A stretch of DNA of 64,000 nt from the NCBI GenBank assembly GCA_016899975.1, contig JACJJN010000007.1, positions 1 to 64,000 on the forward strand. The letters are read 5' to 3'. A program made the position numbers and the translations under genes. Shown here in pieces: positions 7,800 to 15,702 of the stretch (the stretch's first letter is position 1; each line of letters opens with the position of its first letter). Source of the stretch: Lacrimispora saccharolytica (GTDB lineage Bacteria > Bacillota > Clostridia > Lachnospirales > Lachnospiraceae). The notes under the pieces were generated by a model. The model searched no databases. It was not told the DNA's origin and saw nothing but the letters and a program-made list of their open reading frames with translations.

Positions 7800-8132
7800 T
7801 CAAATCCGGTTTTCTTCACCCCAAACGCAGAGCTGGTCAAGAATGTTCATCAAGGACCTGCCCCGCTCACTGAGCATATATTCTACCTTTGGAGGGATCT
7901 GCGGATATTCTTTCCGAATAATAAGCTGATCCGCTTCCAGTTCCTTCAGATTGCTGCTCAATGTCTTATCCGATATCTTCTTCAGATAACGCTTCAGTTC
8001 ATTAAAACGGACTGTCTGGTATTCCATAAGGCAATACATGATTACCATTTTGTGTTTACCGGAAATCAAGGACATTGTGTAGCTAAACCCCGTATCTTCA
8101 AAATTAGCTGTTTCAATATATTTTTTTATCAT
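7800..8132 (-). CDS. HxlR-family winged-helix regulator
   Basis: The 110-residue protein has the HxlR fold pattern: ISGKHKMVIMYCL, FNELKRYLKKISDKTLSSNLKELE and YPQIPPKVEYMLSERGRSL. Many HxlR regulators respond to aldehydes, quinones or oxidants through a cysteine; here cysteines occur at CLMEY and LCVWG. It is divergent from a flavin reductase-like gene with 127 bp between the starts, a standard regulator-target layout. Both genes lie between the phage portal and terminase genes, so they look like acquired cargo. The target is inferred from position. Confidence 0.88.
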   Translation of the reverse strand: MIKKYIETANFEDTGFSYTMSLISGKHKMVIMYCLMEYQTVRFNELKRYLKKISDKTLSSNLKELEADQLIIRKEYPQIPPKVEYMLSERGRSLMNILDQLCVWGEENRI

Positions 8133-8259
8133 TTTACGCTTTCCTTTATGATAGTACCTTTCATATAAGCCAGTACTTGTTTTTTATTCAGTGATTGCTA
8201 TAATTGTAAGCAAGGACATGAAAAATGTCAATCCCAACAGGAAAGCGAGGTTTATTTTT

Positions 8260-8826
8260 ATGAGGAGACAGCTTAATATCACAGAAGGTATTTTCCCAAT
8301 GCCAGTCCTGATGGTTGCAACTTATAATGAAGACGGCAGTGTAAATGTCATGAATGCCGCCTGGGGAACCATGCAGGAACGGGACACGGTAGCATTGAAC
8401 CTTACCGAATCCCATAAAACGGTAAAAAACATCAAAGCCAGAGGCGCATTTACGGTCAGTATCGCGGATGCTGCCCATGTCGTGGAAGCGGATTATTTCG
8501 GCGTGGAATCCGGAAACCATACCGCTGACAAATTTAAAAACAGCGGACTGACAGCTTCCAGATCCGAAGCCGTAGACGCTCCTGTCATCAATGAATTCCC
8601 TCTGTGTCTGGAATGCCGTTTTATCGAATATCAAAACAACGACTTCGGATGCGGTGTAATTGGAAAAGTTGTCAGGGTAACTGCTGATGAAAGCGTCATG
8701 GAAGGTGATAAGCTGAATATGTCATTGGTCAACGCAATCGCATTTGATCCCTATACACATGGCTACTATAAAGTCACTGACAGAATAGGGGAAGCCTTCA
8801 AGGATGGTTTGAAGCTGAAAAAATAA
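8260..8826 (+). CDS. flavin reductase-like FMN-binding protein
   Basis: I start this 188-residue protein at MRRQLNITEGIFPMPVLM; the open frame begins 23 codons earlier but lacks a good ribosome binding site there. The sequence fits the flavin reductase-like (FMN-binding split barrel) family, with MNAAWGTMQERDTVALNL and a C-terminal DPYTHGYYKV. These proteins bind FMN and reduce flavin or small substrates with NAD(P)H. The gene is divergent from the HxlR regulator and runs opposite to the phage genes. A terminator follows at 8843-8868. Confidence 0.85.
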   Translation: MRRQLNITEGIFPMPVLMVATYNEDGSVNVMNAAWGTMQERDTVALNLTESHKTVKNIKARGAFTVSIADAAHVVEADYFGVESGNHTADKFKNSGLTASRSEAVDAPVINEFPLCLECRFIEYQNNDFGCGVIGKVVRVTADESVMEGDKLNMSLVNAIAFDPYTHGYYKVTDRIGEAFKDGLKLKK

Positions 8827-8842
8827 CACGGTATATCTGCAA

Positions 8843-8868
8843 AGAGTCTTGCCCCGGCAGGACTCTTT
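8843..8868 (+). terminator. intrinsic terminator after the flavin reductase
   Basis: An 11-bp stem (AGAGTCTTGCC against GGCAGGACTCT) with a 1-base loop is followed by TTTT. Its T-tail touches the stop codon of the convergent terminase gene, so it may serve both directions. Confidence 0.75.
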
Positions 8869-10475
8869 TATATAAACAGAAGGCCCCTGGTATCGTAAAC
8901 AGATTCCCCTGTATCATTCCCGCACCGGATCGCCCGGTCCAGCCCCATGATCGCCGCGATCGCTCCATCGATCTTCTCCGTGGACTTCTCCTTATCCGCC
9001 TTGATATTCCCCGCCGGATCGGTACGGATGAAGATGTTGTCCATCATCCACCGCAGCACCGGATGCCCGCCGTGGGCGATCCTCTGCTCCAATGTCAGCT
9101 TCATCAGCTCCTTGGTAGGCGGCGACATATCCTTAAATCCCTGACCGAAGGGAACCACCGTGAATCCCATGCCTTCCAGGTTCTGGACCATCTGCACGGC
9201 GCCCCACCGGTCAAAAGCAATCTCCCGGATGTTGAACCGTTCCCCCAGGCGCTCAATGAATTTCTCAATATAGCCGTAATGCACCACATTCCCCTCCGTG
9301 GTCTGCAGAAAACCCTGCCGCTCCCACACATCATAGGGGACATGATCCCTGCGTACCCGCAGATCCAGCGTCTCTTCCGGAATCCAGAAATACGGGAGCA
9401 GCTGGAACTTATCTTCTTCATCCAGGGGCGGGAACACCAGGACAAATGCCGTGATGTCCGTGGTGGAGGAAAGGTCCAGGCCCCCGTAACAGACACGCCC
9501 TTCCAGTTCCTCTTCGCTCACAGCAAAGGCGCATTGATCTCATTTCTCCATCGGCATCCAACGCACCGCCTGCTTCACCCACTGGTTCAGCCGCAGCTGC
9601 CGGAAGGAATTCTCTTCCCCCGGATTCTGCTTTGCCGATTCACAGGCTGCCTTCACCTTGTCCATCCCCACCGTGATGTCCAAAGAAGGATTGGCCTTTT
9701 TCCAGACCTTCGGGTCTGTCCAGTCGTCACCCTCATCCGCCCCGTAAATCACCGGGTAAAAGGTCGGATCGATCTTCCGGCCTTCCAGGATATCCTTTGC
9801 CTTCTGGTGCGTCTCATAGCAGATGGAGTTGGTATCCGTTCCCGCTGTGGTGATCAGGAAATACAAAGGCTGCATCCTGGCATCGCCGGAACCCTTTGTC
9901 ATAATATCGAACAGCTTCCGGTTCGGCTGGGTATGCAGCTCATCAAAGACCACTCCATGGATATTGAATCCATGCTTGCTGTAGGCCTCTGCGGACAGCA
10001 CCTGATAAAAACTGTTGGTCGGCTGATAGATGATCCGTTTCTGGGATGCCAGGATCTTCACCCGCTTAGAAAGCGCCGGACACATCCGCACCATATCCGC
10101 CGCCACCTCAAAAACAATGGAAGCCTGCTGCCGGTCTGCGGCGCAGCCATACACTTCCGCGCGTTCCTCCCCATCGCCGCAGCAGAGCAGAAGGGCCACC
10201 GCAGCCGCAAGTTCTGATTTTCCCTGCTTCTTCGGGATCTCAATGTATGCAGTATTGAACTGCCGGTAGCCGTTCGGCTTGATGGTGCCAAACACATCCC
10301 GGATGATCTGCTCCTGCCAGTCGATTAGTTCAAAGGGCTTCCCGGCCCAGGTGCCTTTGGTGTGGCACAGGCACTCGATAAAGTTCACGGCAAAATCTGC
10401 CGCTTCCTCATCGTAAACAGAATCCTTCGCCTTGAACTTTGTCGGCTTATATTTCTTCAGCTTCCGCATCTTCAT
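8868..10475 (-). pseudogene. terminase large subunit interrupted by an in-frame TGA
   Basis: Two frames, 9540-10475 and 8868-9521, are in the same register and together give a normal-length HK97/YmfN-type large terminase of about 535 residues. The first part carries the ATPase, with PKKQGKSELAAA (Walker A-like) and GVVFDELHTQ (Walker B-like). The second carries the nuclease with YGGLDLSSTTDITAF. They are separated by TGA at 9540-9542, read MEK-stop-DQCAFAV. Homologues usually have Trp there, so one G-to-A change would explain it. The GTG at 9521 could restart translation, but ATPase and nuclease would be separate. I read it as a broken gene. The start at 10475 follows AAAGGCGG. Confidence 0.85.
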
Positions 10476-11562
10476 CCCCGTCACCGCCTTTCAGCCACTG
10501 CCGGTACACCTGCTCAGAGATCTTCGCCATCATCACCGGCGGCACGCTCATGCCGCAGATATACTGGACACTCTGACCCATAAAATCATAATCCTGCGGG
10601 AAGGTCTGGCAGCTGATGATATCCTTATCCGTCATCAGCAGACCGTCGCACATCCGGTAAAGGCTGCTGCCGGAAACAATCGTCTGCACCGGTTCCTCAT
10701 CCCTGTTGATCGGAGTGGAAAAACCGTTGTTCTTCACCTTCCGCACCCGCTCATTGATATCCGCGATACACCGGTCCGTCGGAATCCGGTATTTCAGGAG
10801 CTTCGCCTGCATACTGTCCGGATCCATCGGCTTGCCATATGGCTCCCGGACATCCCCAAACGGGATCGGCTTAGAATGGAACTCCATAGACAGCTTCGGA
10901 TATTTCAGGTCTTTCCGATGGGCAATAAAAAAAACGCGCTCCCTTTTCTGAGGCACGCCCATCCTCGCCGCATTAAACAAAAAGATCTGCACCACATAAC
11001 CGGCATCATCAAACCCCTTCACGATCTGGTTGACCCAGCCCTTGGCATTTCCGATGATGATCCCCTTCACATTCTCCGCGACCACAACCTTCGGCTGCAG
11101 CCTCTTTGCTATCGCTATGAAATAAAGGAACAGATCATCCAGCCGCTGCTTTGCCTGTCCTTCCCGGAATACCTTTTCCGTATTCCATCCCTCTTCCCTT
11201 GCTCCGGCTGTGGAAAACACAGAACAGGGCGGTGAACCGTCCAGCACATCCAGATAGAATAACTCTTCCGGGATCTTTTCATCCGGCAATTTCAGGAAAT
11301 TCCGGATATCCATCAGGAAGCTGTATTTTGGATGATGGTTCGCTTTGTACACCTTCATCATATCTGGATCAATCTCGCAGTTACCCACGACATCAAATCC
11401 CGCCAGCTTGTATCCCATTGAGGACCCGCCGCCGCAGGAAAAACAGGAAAACACGGTATGCCCATGCTTCGGTCTTTTCTCCAGTTCCCACAGGCTCCAC
11501 TTCCACGGAAACTCAGTTGAACCGGAAACCGCAGTTCGGGCATTCATATTTGAACTCTTCAT
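10447..11562 (-). CDS. DNA cytosine-5 methyltransferase
   Basis: All main C5-methyltransferase motifs are visible: motif I FSCFSCGGGSSMGYKLAGF, motif IV DGSPPCSVFS with the catalytic Cys, motif VI VVAENVKG, motif VIII QKRERVFFI, and motif X GMSVPPVMM. The 371-residue length is normal. I start at the ATG at 11562 because a GGAGGTG site lies 8 nt before it; it then overlaps the ParB-like gene end by 50 nt. No restriction endonuclease is adjacent, so it is an orphan phage enzyme, probably protecting phage DNA or tuning packaging. The target sequence cannot be read from the protein. Confidence 0.92.
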   Translation of the reverse strand: MKSSNMNARTAVSGSTEFPWKWSLWELEKRPKHGHTVFSCFSCGGGSSMGYKLAGFDVVGNCEIDPDMMKVYKANHHPKYSFLMDIRNFLKLPDEKIPEELFYLDVLDGSPPCSVFSTAGAREEGWNTEKVFREGQAKQRLDDLFLYFIAIAKRLQPKVVVAENVKGIIIGNAKGWVNQIVKGFDDAGYVVQIFLFNAARMGVPQKRERVFFIAHRKDLKYPKLSMEFHSKPIPFGDVREPYGKPMDPDSMQAKLLKYRIPTDRCIADINERVRKVKNNGFSTPINRDEEPVQTIVSGSSLYRMCDGLLMTDKDIISCQTFPQDYDFMGQSVQYICGMSVPPVMMAKISEQVYRQWLKGGDGDEDAEAEEI

Positions 11563-12004
11563 CCCCAAACACCTCCGTATCAAGTTCCGTTGATCCTATC
11601 AGTTCCTTATTGGTTCCTGTGCCATCGCTATCTACAGGCAGGTCGGCCGTCATGCCCAAAAAGTCGAACCCTTCCAGATCCAGTCCTTCCAGTTCGACTT
11701 CCAATTTCATAAGATCCCATGCTGCTTTTTCGCCGGTCTTGTTATCCAGGAACCGGTATTTCTTTTTCTGTTCCTCCGTCAGCCCATCACAGATCAGGCA
11801 TTCCGCATCATCCATACCAAGAGCAACTAGCGCCTTGTATCTGGTATGGCCTGCGATAATCACATAATTCTCATCTACGATGATCGGCGTAATATAGGAA
11901 CACTGGCGAATACTTTCCGCAACAGCATTCACCGCCTCATCGTTTTTTCTCGGATTATTCTTATATGGTTCTATGTTAGCCAGCTTTAATTTCTGAAGCT
12001 TCAT
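11513..12004 (-). CDS. ParB-like nuclease-domain protein with C-terminal zinc ribbon (copy 2)
   Basis: The 163-residue protein starts MKLQKLKLANIEPYKNNPRK, the ParB/Sulfiredoxin N-domain pattern, followed by the box II GHTRYKAL. Its tail ends in YECPNCGFRFN, a CxxC half of a zinc ribbon. It is a close paralogue of the next gene upstream and overlaps it by 4 nt (ATGA). ParB-domain proteins next to methyltransferases are common in phage genomes. They bind DNA, and some hydrolyse CTP. The start is chosen by the GGGGAGGTG site. The role here is unknown. Confidence 0.8.
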   Translation of the reverse strand: MKLQKLKLANIEPYKNNPRKNDEAVNAVAESIRQCSYITPIIVDENYVIIAGHTRYKALVALGMDDAECLICDGLTEEQKKKYRFLDNKTGEKAAWDLMKLEVELEGLDLEGFDFLGMTADLPVDSDGTGTNKELIGSTELDTEVFGDEEFKYECPNCGFRFN

Positions 12005-12441
12005 ACCTCGAACACCTCCCCACAGCACGGACAGGTCATCGTCTTACGCCCCAACTCTTCCGTTTCTTCATCAGGAAGTGCGACCTTAGGCTGTCCGAAA
12101 TCATATCCCTGAAAATCCACATCGCATAATTCCGCACTCAGCTTCCTTTGATCCCAGGAAGCCATCTCAGCCGTTTTGTTGTCATACAGACGATACTTTT
12201 TCTTCTGCGTTTCCGTCAGATCGGAAACGATGACCACTTCACACTCCTGATACCCCAGCTTCTTCAAAGCTTTATATCTCGTGTGTCCGGCCAGGATCAC
12301 GCCATCCTCATCAATGATGATCGGTGCGATGTAGGAACACTGCCGGATGCTCTCAGCAACATCGTCCACCGCCTCATCATTGATCCTCGGATTATTCTCA
12401 TACGGCTTTAATTCCGAAAGCCTTTTTCTTACATACTCCAT
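12001..12441 (-). CDS. ParB-like nuclease-domain protein with C-terminal zinc ribbon (copy 1)
   Basis: The 146-residue protein has the same plan as its downstream neighbour: LSELKPYENNPRINDEAVDD, then IRQCSYIAPIIIDEDG, then LAGHTRYKALKKLG. It ends with TMTCPCCGEVFEV. The two proteins are about half identical, so they come from a tandem duplication. A GGAGGACTTGG site precedes the ATG. It lies between the terminase small subunit and the methyltransferase. Confidence 0.8.
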   Translation of the reverse strand: MEYVRKRLSELKPYENNPRINDEAVDDVAESIRQCSYIAPIIIDEDGVILAGHTRYKALKKLGYQECEVVIVSDLTETQKKKYRLYDNKTAEMASWDQRKLSAELCDVDFQGYDFGQPKVALPDEETEELGRKTMTCPCCGEVFEV

Positions 12442-12451
12442 CCAAGTCCTC

Positions 12452-12991
12452 CTATCCCCGTTTCCGTGCCGATAGCAGCTGCTCCATCAGGTCATCGTGG
12501 GGATTGGCGCCGCCGTACTCCACGGAGCAGTTTTCCTTCACGATCTGATAGATCTGGTACCAGCACTGGTTTACCTGTTTCAAATAATTCTGGCTCATGG
12601 TCACATACGGAGAAGTGATCGCCGCCCCTGTGGTCGGATGCTTCGCCAGAAAACCGTATTCAGAGATACAGGTTTCGCACTGCACCCACCGGGACACCGA
12701 CATAGCGTACTGCTCGATCAGCTGGCTATTCACCAGCCGGTCACACCCACGCTCCTTCAGCCAGAGGAACGTAGACCTGAACACATCCTCCGCGCAGAGA
12801 TCAATGCCGCTTTTCTGAGCCGCCTTTAAAAACTCCTTTACCGGAGGCACGTCCTCGCCGCTGATCTCTTCCGGTTCCGGAAGATCAATAACCGATGCCG
12901 CCAGCCCGCCGCCGATCTTTTCCGTCAATGCCTTGGATTTTCTGCCGGAGCCAACCCTGGCACCGCCGCGCATCGTTCCATCTTTCGCCAT
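12452..12991 (-). CDS. phage terminase small subunit, P27-like
   Basis: The 179-residue protein begins with a basic Gly/Arg-rich head (GGARVGSGRKSK) and a helical body with SQLIEQYAMSVSRWVQCE and YLKQVNQCWYQIYQIV, matching P27-type small terminases. It recognises phage DNA and loads the large subunit. Two ParB-like genes and a methyltransferase separate it from the large subunit, an expanded packaging module. Confidence 0.8.
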   Translation of the reverse strand: MAKDGTMRGGARVGSGRKSKALTEKIGGGLAASVIDLPEPEEISGEDVPPVKEFLKAAQKSGIDLCAEDVFRSTFLWLKERGCDRLVNSQLIEQYAMSVSRWVQCETCISEYGFLAKHPTTGAAITSPYVTMSQNYLKQVNQCWYQIYQIVKENCSVEYGGANPHDDLMEQLLSARKRG

Positions 12992-13121
12992 GTTCCTCTC
13001 ACCTCAATTCCATACAGGGATAATTCCCCGTTTGATTTCTCATTTTTGTGCGTGACACCCCCGCACCGTTCCCCGGAAGAAAGGCTGCTGAGATTTTGAC
13101 CGCCCCTCCCCGGCTGAAATT

Positions 13122-13481
13122 TCACCGGTTATGCCAGCGGTCTCCATTCTCCGCATGGATCTTCGCATGGCAGGACCGGCACAGGGCGATCAGGTTGCTC
13201 CGCTCATGGGTTCCGCCTTGAGACAGCGGCAGCTTATGGTGGATCTCCTTGGTCTTCACATACCGCCCTTCCTTCAGGCACTGCTCACACAGCGGATGCT
13301 CCGATGCGTATTTATCGCGGATCCGTTTCCATGCCCGTCCATATCTGCGGCGTACAGCAGGATCCCTGCCGTACTTCTCGTAGCGGCGGTTCTCTTCTTT
13401 CTGGTGTTCCTCACAAAACCTTCCCTCTGTCAGGTTCGGGCATCCCGGCCAGGAACATGGCCGTTTCGGTTTCCTCGGCAA
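13122..13481 (-). CDS. phage HNH endonuclease
   Basis: The 119-residue protein has an N-terminal Cys pair region (CSWPGCPNLTEGRFCEEH) and a C-terminal HNH core: CEQCLKEGRYVKTKEIHHKLPLSQGG, then RSNLIALCRSCHAKIH. Such nucleases next to terminase genes stimulate genome cutting at cos sites in HK97-like phages. I choose the TTG at 13481 as start because GGAGGTGGGAG lies just before it. An open frame from 13125 to 12925 follows but shows no family features. Confidence 0.85.
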   Translation of the reverse strand: MPRKPKRPCSWPGCPNLTEGRFCEEHQKEENRRYEKYGRDPAVRRRYGRAWKRIRDKYASEHPLCEQCLKEGRYVKTKEIHHKLPLSQGGTHERSNLIALCRSCHAKIHAENGDRWHNR

Positions 13482-13509
13482 TACTCCCACCTCCTTCGGG
13501 CATAAAGAA

Positions 13510-13537
13510 AGCCCTGGGGAATCGCTTCCTCAAGGCT
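13510..13537 (-). terminator. probable terminator hairpin
   Basis: The minus strand forms an imperfect 12-bp stem with a TCGC loop, followed by a T-rich stretch (TTTCTTTAT). It lies between the 50-residue phage protein and the HNH gene. Confidence 0.5.
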
Positions 13538-13545
13538 CTCTCATT

Positions 13546-13698
13546 TTATTTTCCGCATCTTAACAATATCATACTTCCATACTGCATATACCAGACGTGT
13601 TTTGTGTTGTTGCTGATCAGAGTCACATCGTAGGCATCTGCCACGATCACCGTGAAATACTTCCGATCTATCGCCTGCAGTTCTTCCGTGGTAAACAT
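13546..13698 (-). CDS. small phage protein, 50 residues
   Basis: The frame encodes MFTTEELQAIDRKYFTVIV and continues with ADAYDVTLISNNTKHVWYMQ. It starts immediately after the SymE-like gene, whose stop is at 13701, so the two are coupled. The codon use matches the neighbours and similar short proteins occur in this position in related phages. I know no function for it. Confidence 0.65.
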   Translation of the reverse strand: MFTTEELQAIDRKYFTVIVADAYDVTLISNNTKHVWYMQYGSMILLRCGK

Positions 13699-13700
13699 GC

Positions 13701-14000
13701 TCACCACCTCGCTCCCGGCTCCGCCACCATCTGAGCCCTTATTTTGACTTTCTCGGCTTCGTAGCGTTTCTGCAAGGCTTTCATCTCTCTTTCCATGAAC
13801 TCTGCCTCTGCGGCCTTCACAGCAGCCCTCTCAGCGTCCTGTGCGATGATGAGCTTACCGGCTTCGCAGGTGACGGAGATATAATCCCCGATGTCGAACC
13901 CGGCTTCCTTCAACCACTGTCCTTTAAGCATGATCGTCGGCGTTTCCCGATACTTGTAGCCACTCTGTCCATAGACCTTAATGCTTCTCTTTTTTGCCAT
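13701..14000 (-). CDS. SymE-like AbrB-fold protein
   Basis: The 99-residue protein has the SymE core: TPTIMLKGQWLKEAGFDIGDYISV and EAGKLIIAQD, followed by a helical charged tail of about 40 residues. SymE is an AbrB-fold protein known as a type I toxin in Escherichia coli. Phage copies like this may act differently. No antisense RNA is identifiable. The start at 14000 follows GGAGGAAATCATA. It is the first phage gene of this segment. Confidence 0.7.
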   Translation of the reverse strand: MAKKRSIKVYGQSGYKYRETPTIMLKGQWLKEAGFDIGDYISVTCEAGKLIIAQDAERAAVKAAEAEFMEREMKALQKRYEAEKVKIRAQMVAEPGARW

Positions 14001-14092
14001 TATGATTTCCTCCGTTTCTGTGATTGTCATTGATTGTCAGTACCATTCCAGAATCACCGGATCCAGATCATAGGCCCCACCTCCCTTCGGCG

Positions 14093-14132
14093 AAAAAAAT
14101 AAGCTGCCAATGCTTTTACACATCAGCAGCTT
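14093..14132 (-). terminator. intrinsic terminator after rlmD
   Basis: Arms AAGCTGC (14101-14107) and GCAGCTT (14126-14132) pair on the minus strand and are followed by TTATTTTTTT. It separates chromosomal rlmD from the prophage genes, so the prophage edge is close to it. Confidence 0.7.
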
Positions 14133-14157
14133 TCGCTCTTAGTTCGGTGTTTTATTT

Positions 14158-15624
14158 TCAGTTCTGATTCTTTTTAGAATCCTTGATACGGTAGTAGTCT
14201 TCCAGATCAACATCGATCCTAACTTTCGTATCTGGTTTTCGGTTGCTCAAGAGGCACACAGTCTCCACATGCACCGTCTGCGGAAACATATCCACCAACC
14301 TCACCTTCTCCACCCGATACCCACTCGGAATCAAAACCCCCAGATCCCTCGCCAGGCTCGTCGGCTTGCAGGAAATATACAGCATCCGGTCCACGCCATA
14401 AGCGATAATCCGCGGCAGCGCCTTCGGATGCACCCCATCCCTCGGCGGATCCAGCACGATCAGATCCGGCTTTTCCGTAATCTCATCCAGAACCTTCAGC
14501 ACATCCCCCGCCAGAAAACGGCAGTTATCCAGCCCATTGGCAGCCGCATTCTCCCTGGCGGCTTCCACGGCCTCCTCCACGATCTCCACACCGACCACTT
14601 CCTTGGCGGCCGGCGCCAGGATCTGAGCGATCGTACCGGTTCCACTGTAAAGGTCAAACACGGTCATATCCTTCGTCTCGCCGATATAATCCCTTGCCGC
14701 GCTGTAAAGCACTTCCGCCCCTTTGGAATTGGTCTGGAAAAAGGAAAACGGCGTAATCTTGAACCGCAGTCCCAGAATCGTTTCATAAAAGAAGTCCTGT
14801 CCATAGAGAATCCTCGTCTCGTCACTCTGCACCACATCCGCCAGAGAATCGTTGATAATATGCAAAAATCCCACGATGGTTCCTTCCAGCGGAAGTTCCA
14901 GTACCTGCTGCACCAGCGTCTCCAGCGGTTCTTCCCGCTGGCTGGATGTGATCAGGCAGACCAGGATCTCCCCGCTGCTCTCCGAACGGCGCAGAAGCAG
15001 ATGACGCAGATAGCCCTCATGGCTCATTTTCCGATAATACGGCGTCTTTCTCTCCTGGAAATAGTTCAGCACACAGTTCAGAATCCGGGTCAGGTCTTCG
15101 TGTACCAGTTTACAGTCCGAAGCGGTCAGCACATCGTAGGTGCTTCCTTTCTTGTGAAGTCCCAGAGACAGCGGTCCGTCTTTGTACTCATCGCCGAAGG
15201 AAAATTCCATCTTATTCCGGTAGGCAAATTCCTTCGGGCTTCCCTGGATTCCTTCAAAGCAGTAATCGGCATTTCCCTCGCTGTCCGTCTGTCCCGCCGC
15301 AGCGATTGCCTCGTCCAGCAGGCTGCGGATCTGGCTTTCCTTCATTTTCAGCTGCTCCTCATAGGACATGGTCTGGTACATACAGCCGCCGCACGCCGGA
15401 AACAGGCTGCACACCGGTTCCCGGGTCTCCAGCGGTGATTTCTCCAGCACCTCCAGCAGACGTCCCTCCGCCTTGTTTTTTCTTTTTTTATTGATGGCAA
15501 ATCGCACGTTCTGTCCCGGAATTCCGTTCTTGACCGTCACCCTTTCGCCGTCTACACGGACGGTTCCCTTATTCGGAAAATCCACGCATTCAATTACGCC
15601 TTCGTAAATTTCACCTTTTTTCAT
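14158..15624 (-). CDS. rlmD: 23S rRNA (uracil-5-)-methyltransferase RlmD/RumA family
   Basis: The 488-residue protein has an N-terminal TRAM domain (about residues 1-60). Iron-sulfur cysteines follow in CSLFPACGGCMYQ. The SAM-dependent core contains FDLYSGTGTIAQILAP, VLDPPRDGVHPKAL and the nucleophile region YISCKPTSLARD. It methylates U in 23S rRNA (U1939 or U747 type); the exact site is uncertain because Firmicutes have RlmCD variants. It follows the MATE gene on the same strand. Its ribosome binding site abuts a 54-bp dispersed hairpin element also found before modB. Confidence 0.92.
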   Translation of the reverse strand: MKKGEIYEGVIECVDFPNKGTVRVDGERVTVKNGIPGQNVRFAINKKRKNKAEGRLLEVLEKSPLETREPVCSLFPACGGCMYQTMSYEEQLKMKESQIRSLLDEAIAAAGQTDSEGNADYCFEGIQGSPKEFAYRNKMEFSFGDEYKDGPLSLGLHKKGSTYDVLTASDCKLVHEDLTRILNCVLNYFQERKTPYYRKMSHEGYLRHLLLRRSESSGEILVCLITSSQREEPLETLVQQVLELPLEGTIVGFLHIINDSLADVVQSDETRILYGQDFFYETILGLRFKITPFSFFQTNSKGAEVLYSAARDYIGETKDMTVFDLYSGTGTIAQILAPAAKEVVGVEIVEEAVEAARENAAANGLDNCRFLAGDVLKVLDEITEKPDLIVLDPPRDGVHPKALPRIIAYGVDRMLYISCKPTSLARDLGVLIPSGYRVEKVRLVDMFPQTVHVETVCLLSNRKPDTKVRIDVDLEDYYRIKDSKKNQN

Positions 15625-15634
15625 CTTTTCCTCC

Positions 15635-15688
15635 TTCCTGACGCACTTGCTGCGTCATCAAGGTAGATTTGGAAGTTTACTTCCAAAC
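15635..15688 (-). repeat. 54-bp two-hairpin dispersed element, copy 1
   Basis: The element has two palindromes, TGACGCA/TGCGTCA and TTTGGAAG/CTTCCAAA. It is 52 of 54 bases identical to 28089-28142. On the minus strand it ends directly at the ribosome binding site of rlmD, and the similarity extends into that site. Confidence 0.9.
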
Positions 15689-15702
15689 CTCACATTTCTC
15701 CT

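Noticed and set aside
9540-9542. TGA in the terminase as a selenocysteine codon, given selD in the window
   Set aside because: No selenocysteine-insertion-like hairpin was recognised, the family has Trp rather than Cys there, and other phage genes use TGA as a normal stop.
9063-10217. Long plus-strand frame opposite the terminase gene
   Set aside because: It is an antisense frame with no family features; the terminase on the minus strand explains the coding signal. The same applies to other long antisense frames, for example 31180-33504 and 55784-57094.
12925-13125. 66-residue frame after the HNH gene
   Set aside because: It shows no family pattern and overlaps the small terminase start; the HNH gene and small terminase explain the region.
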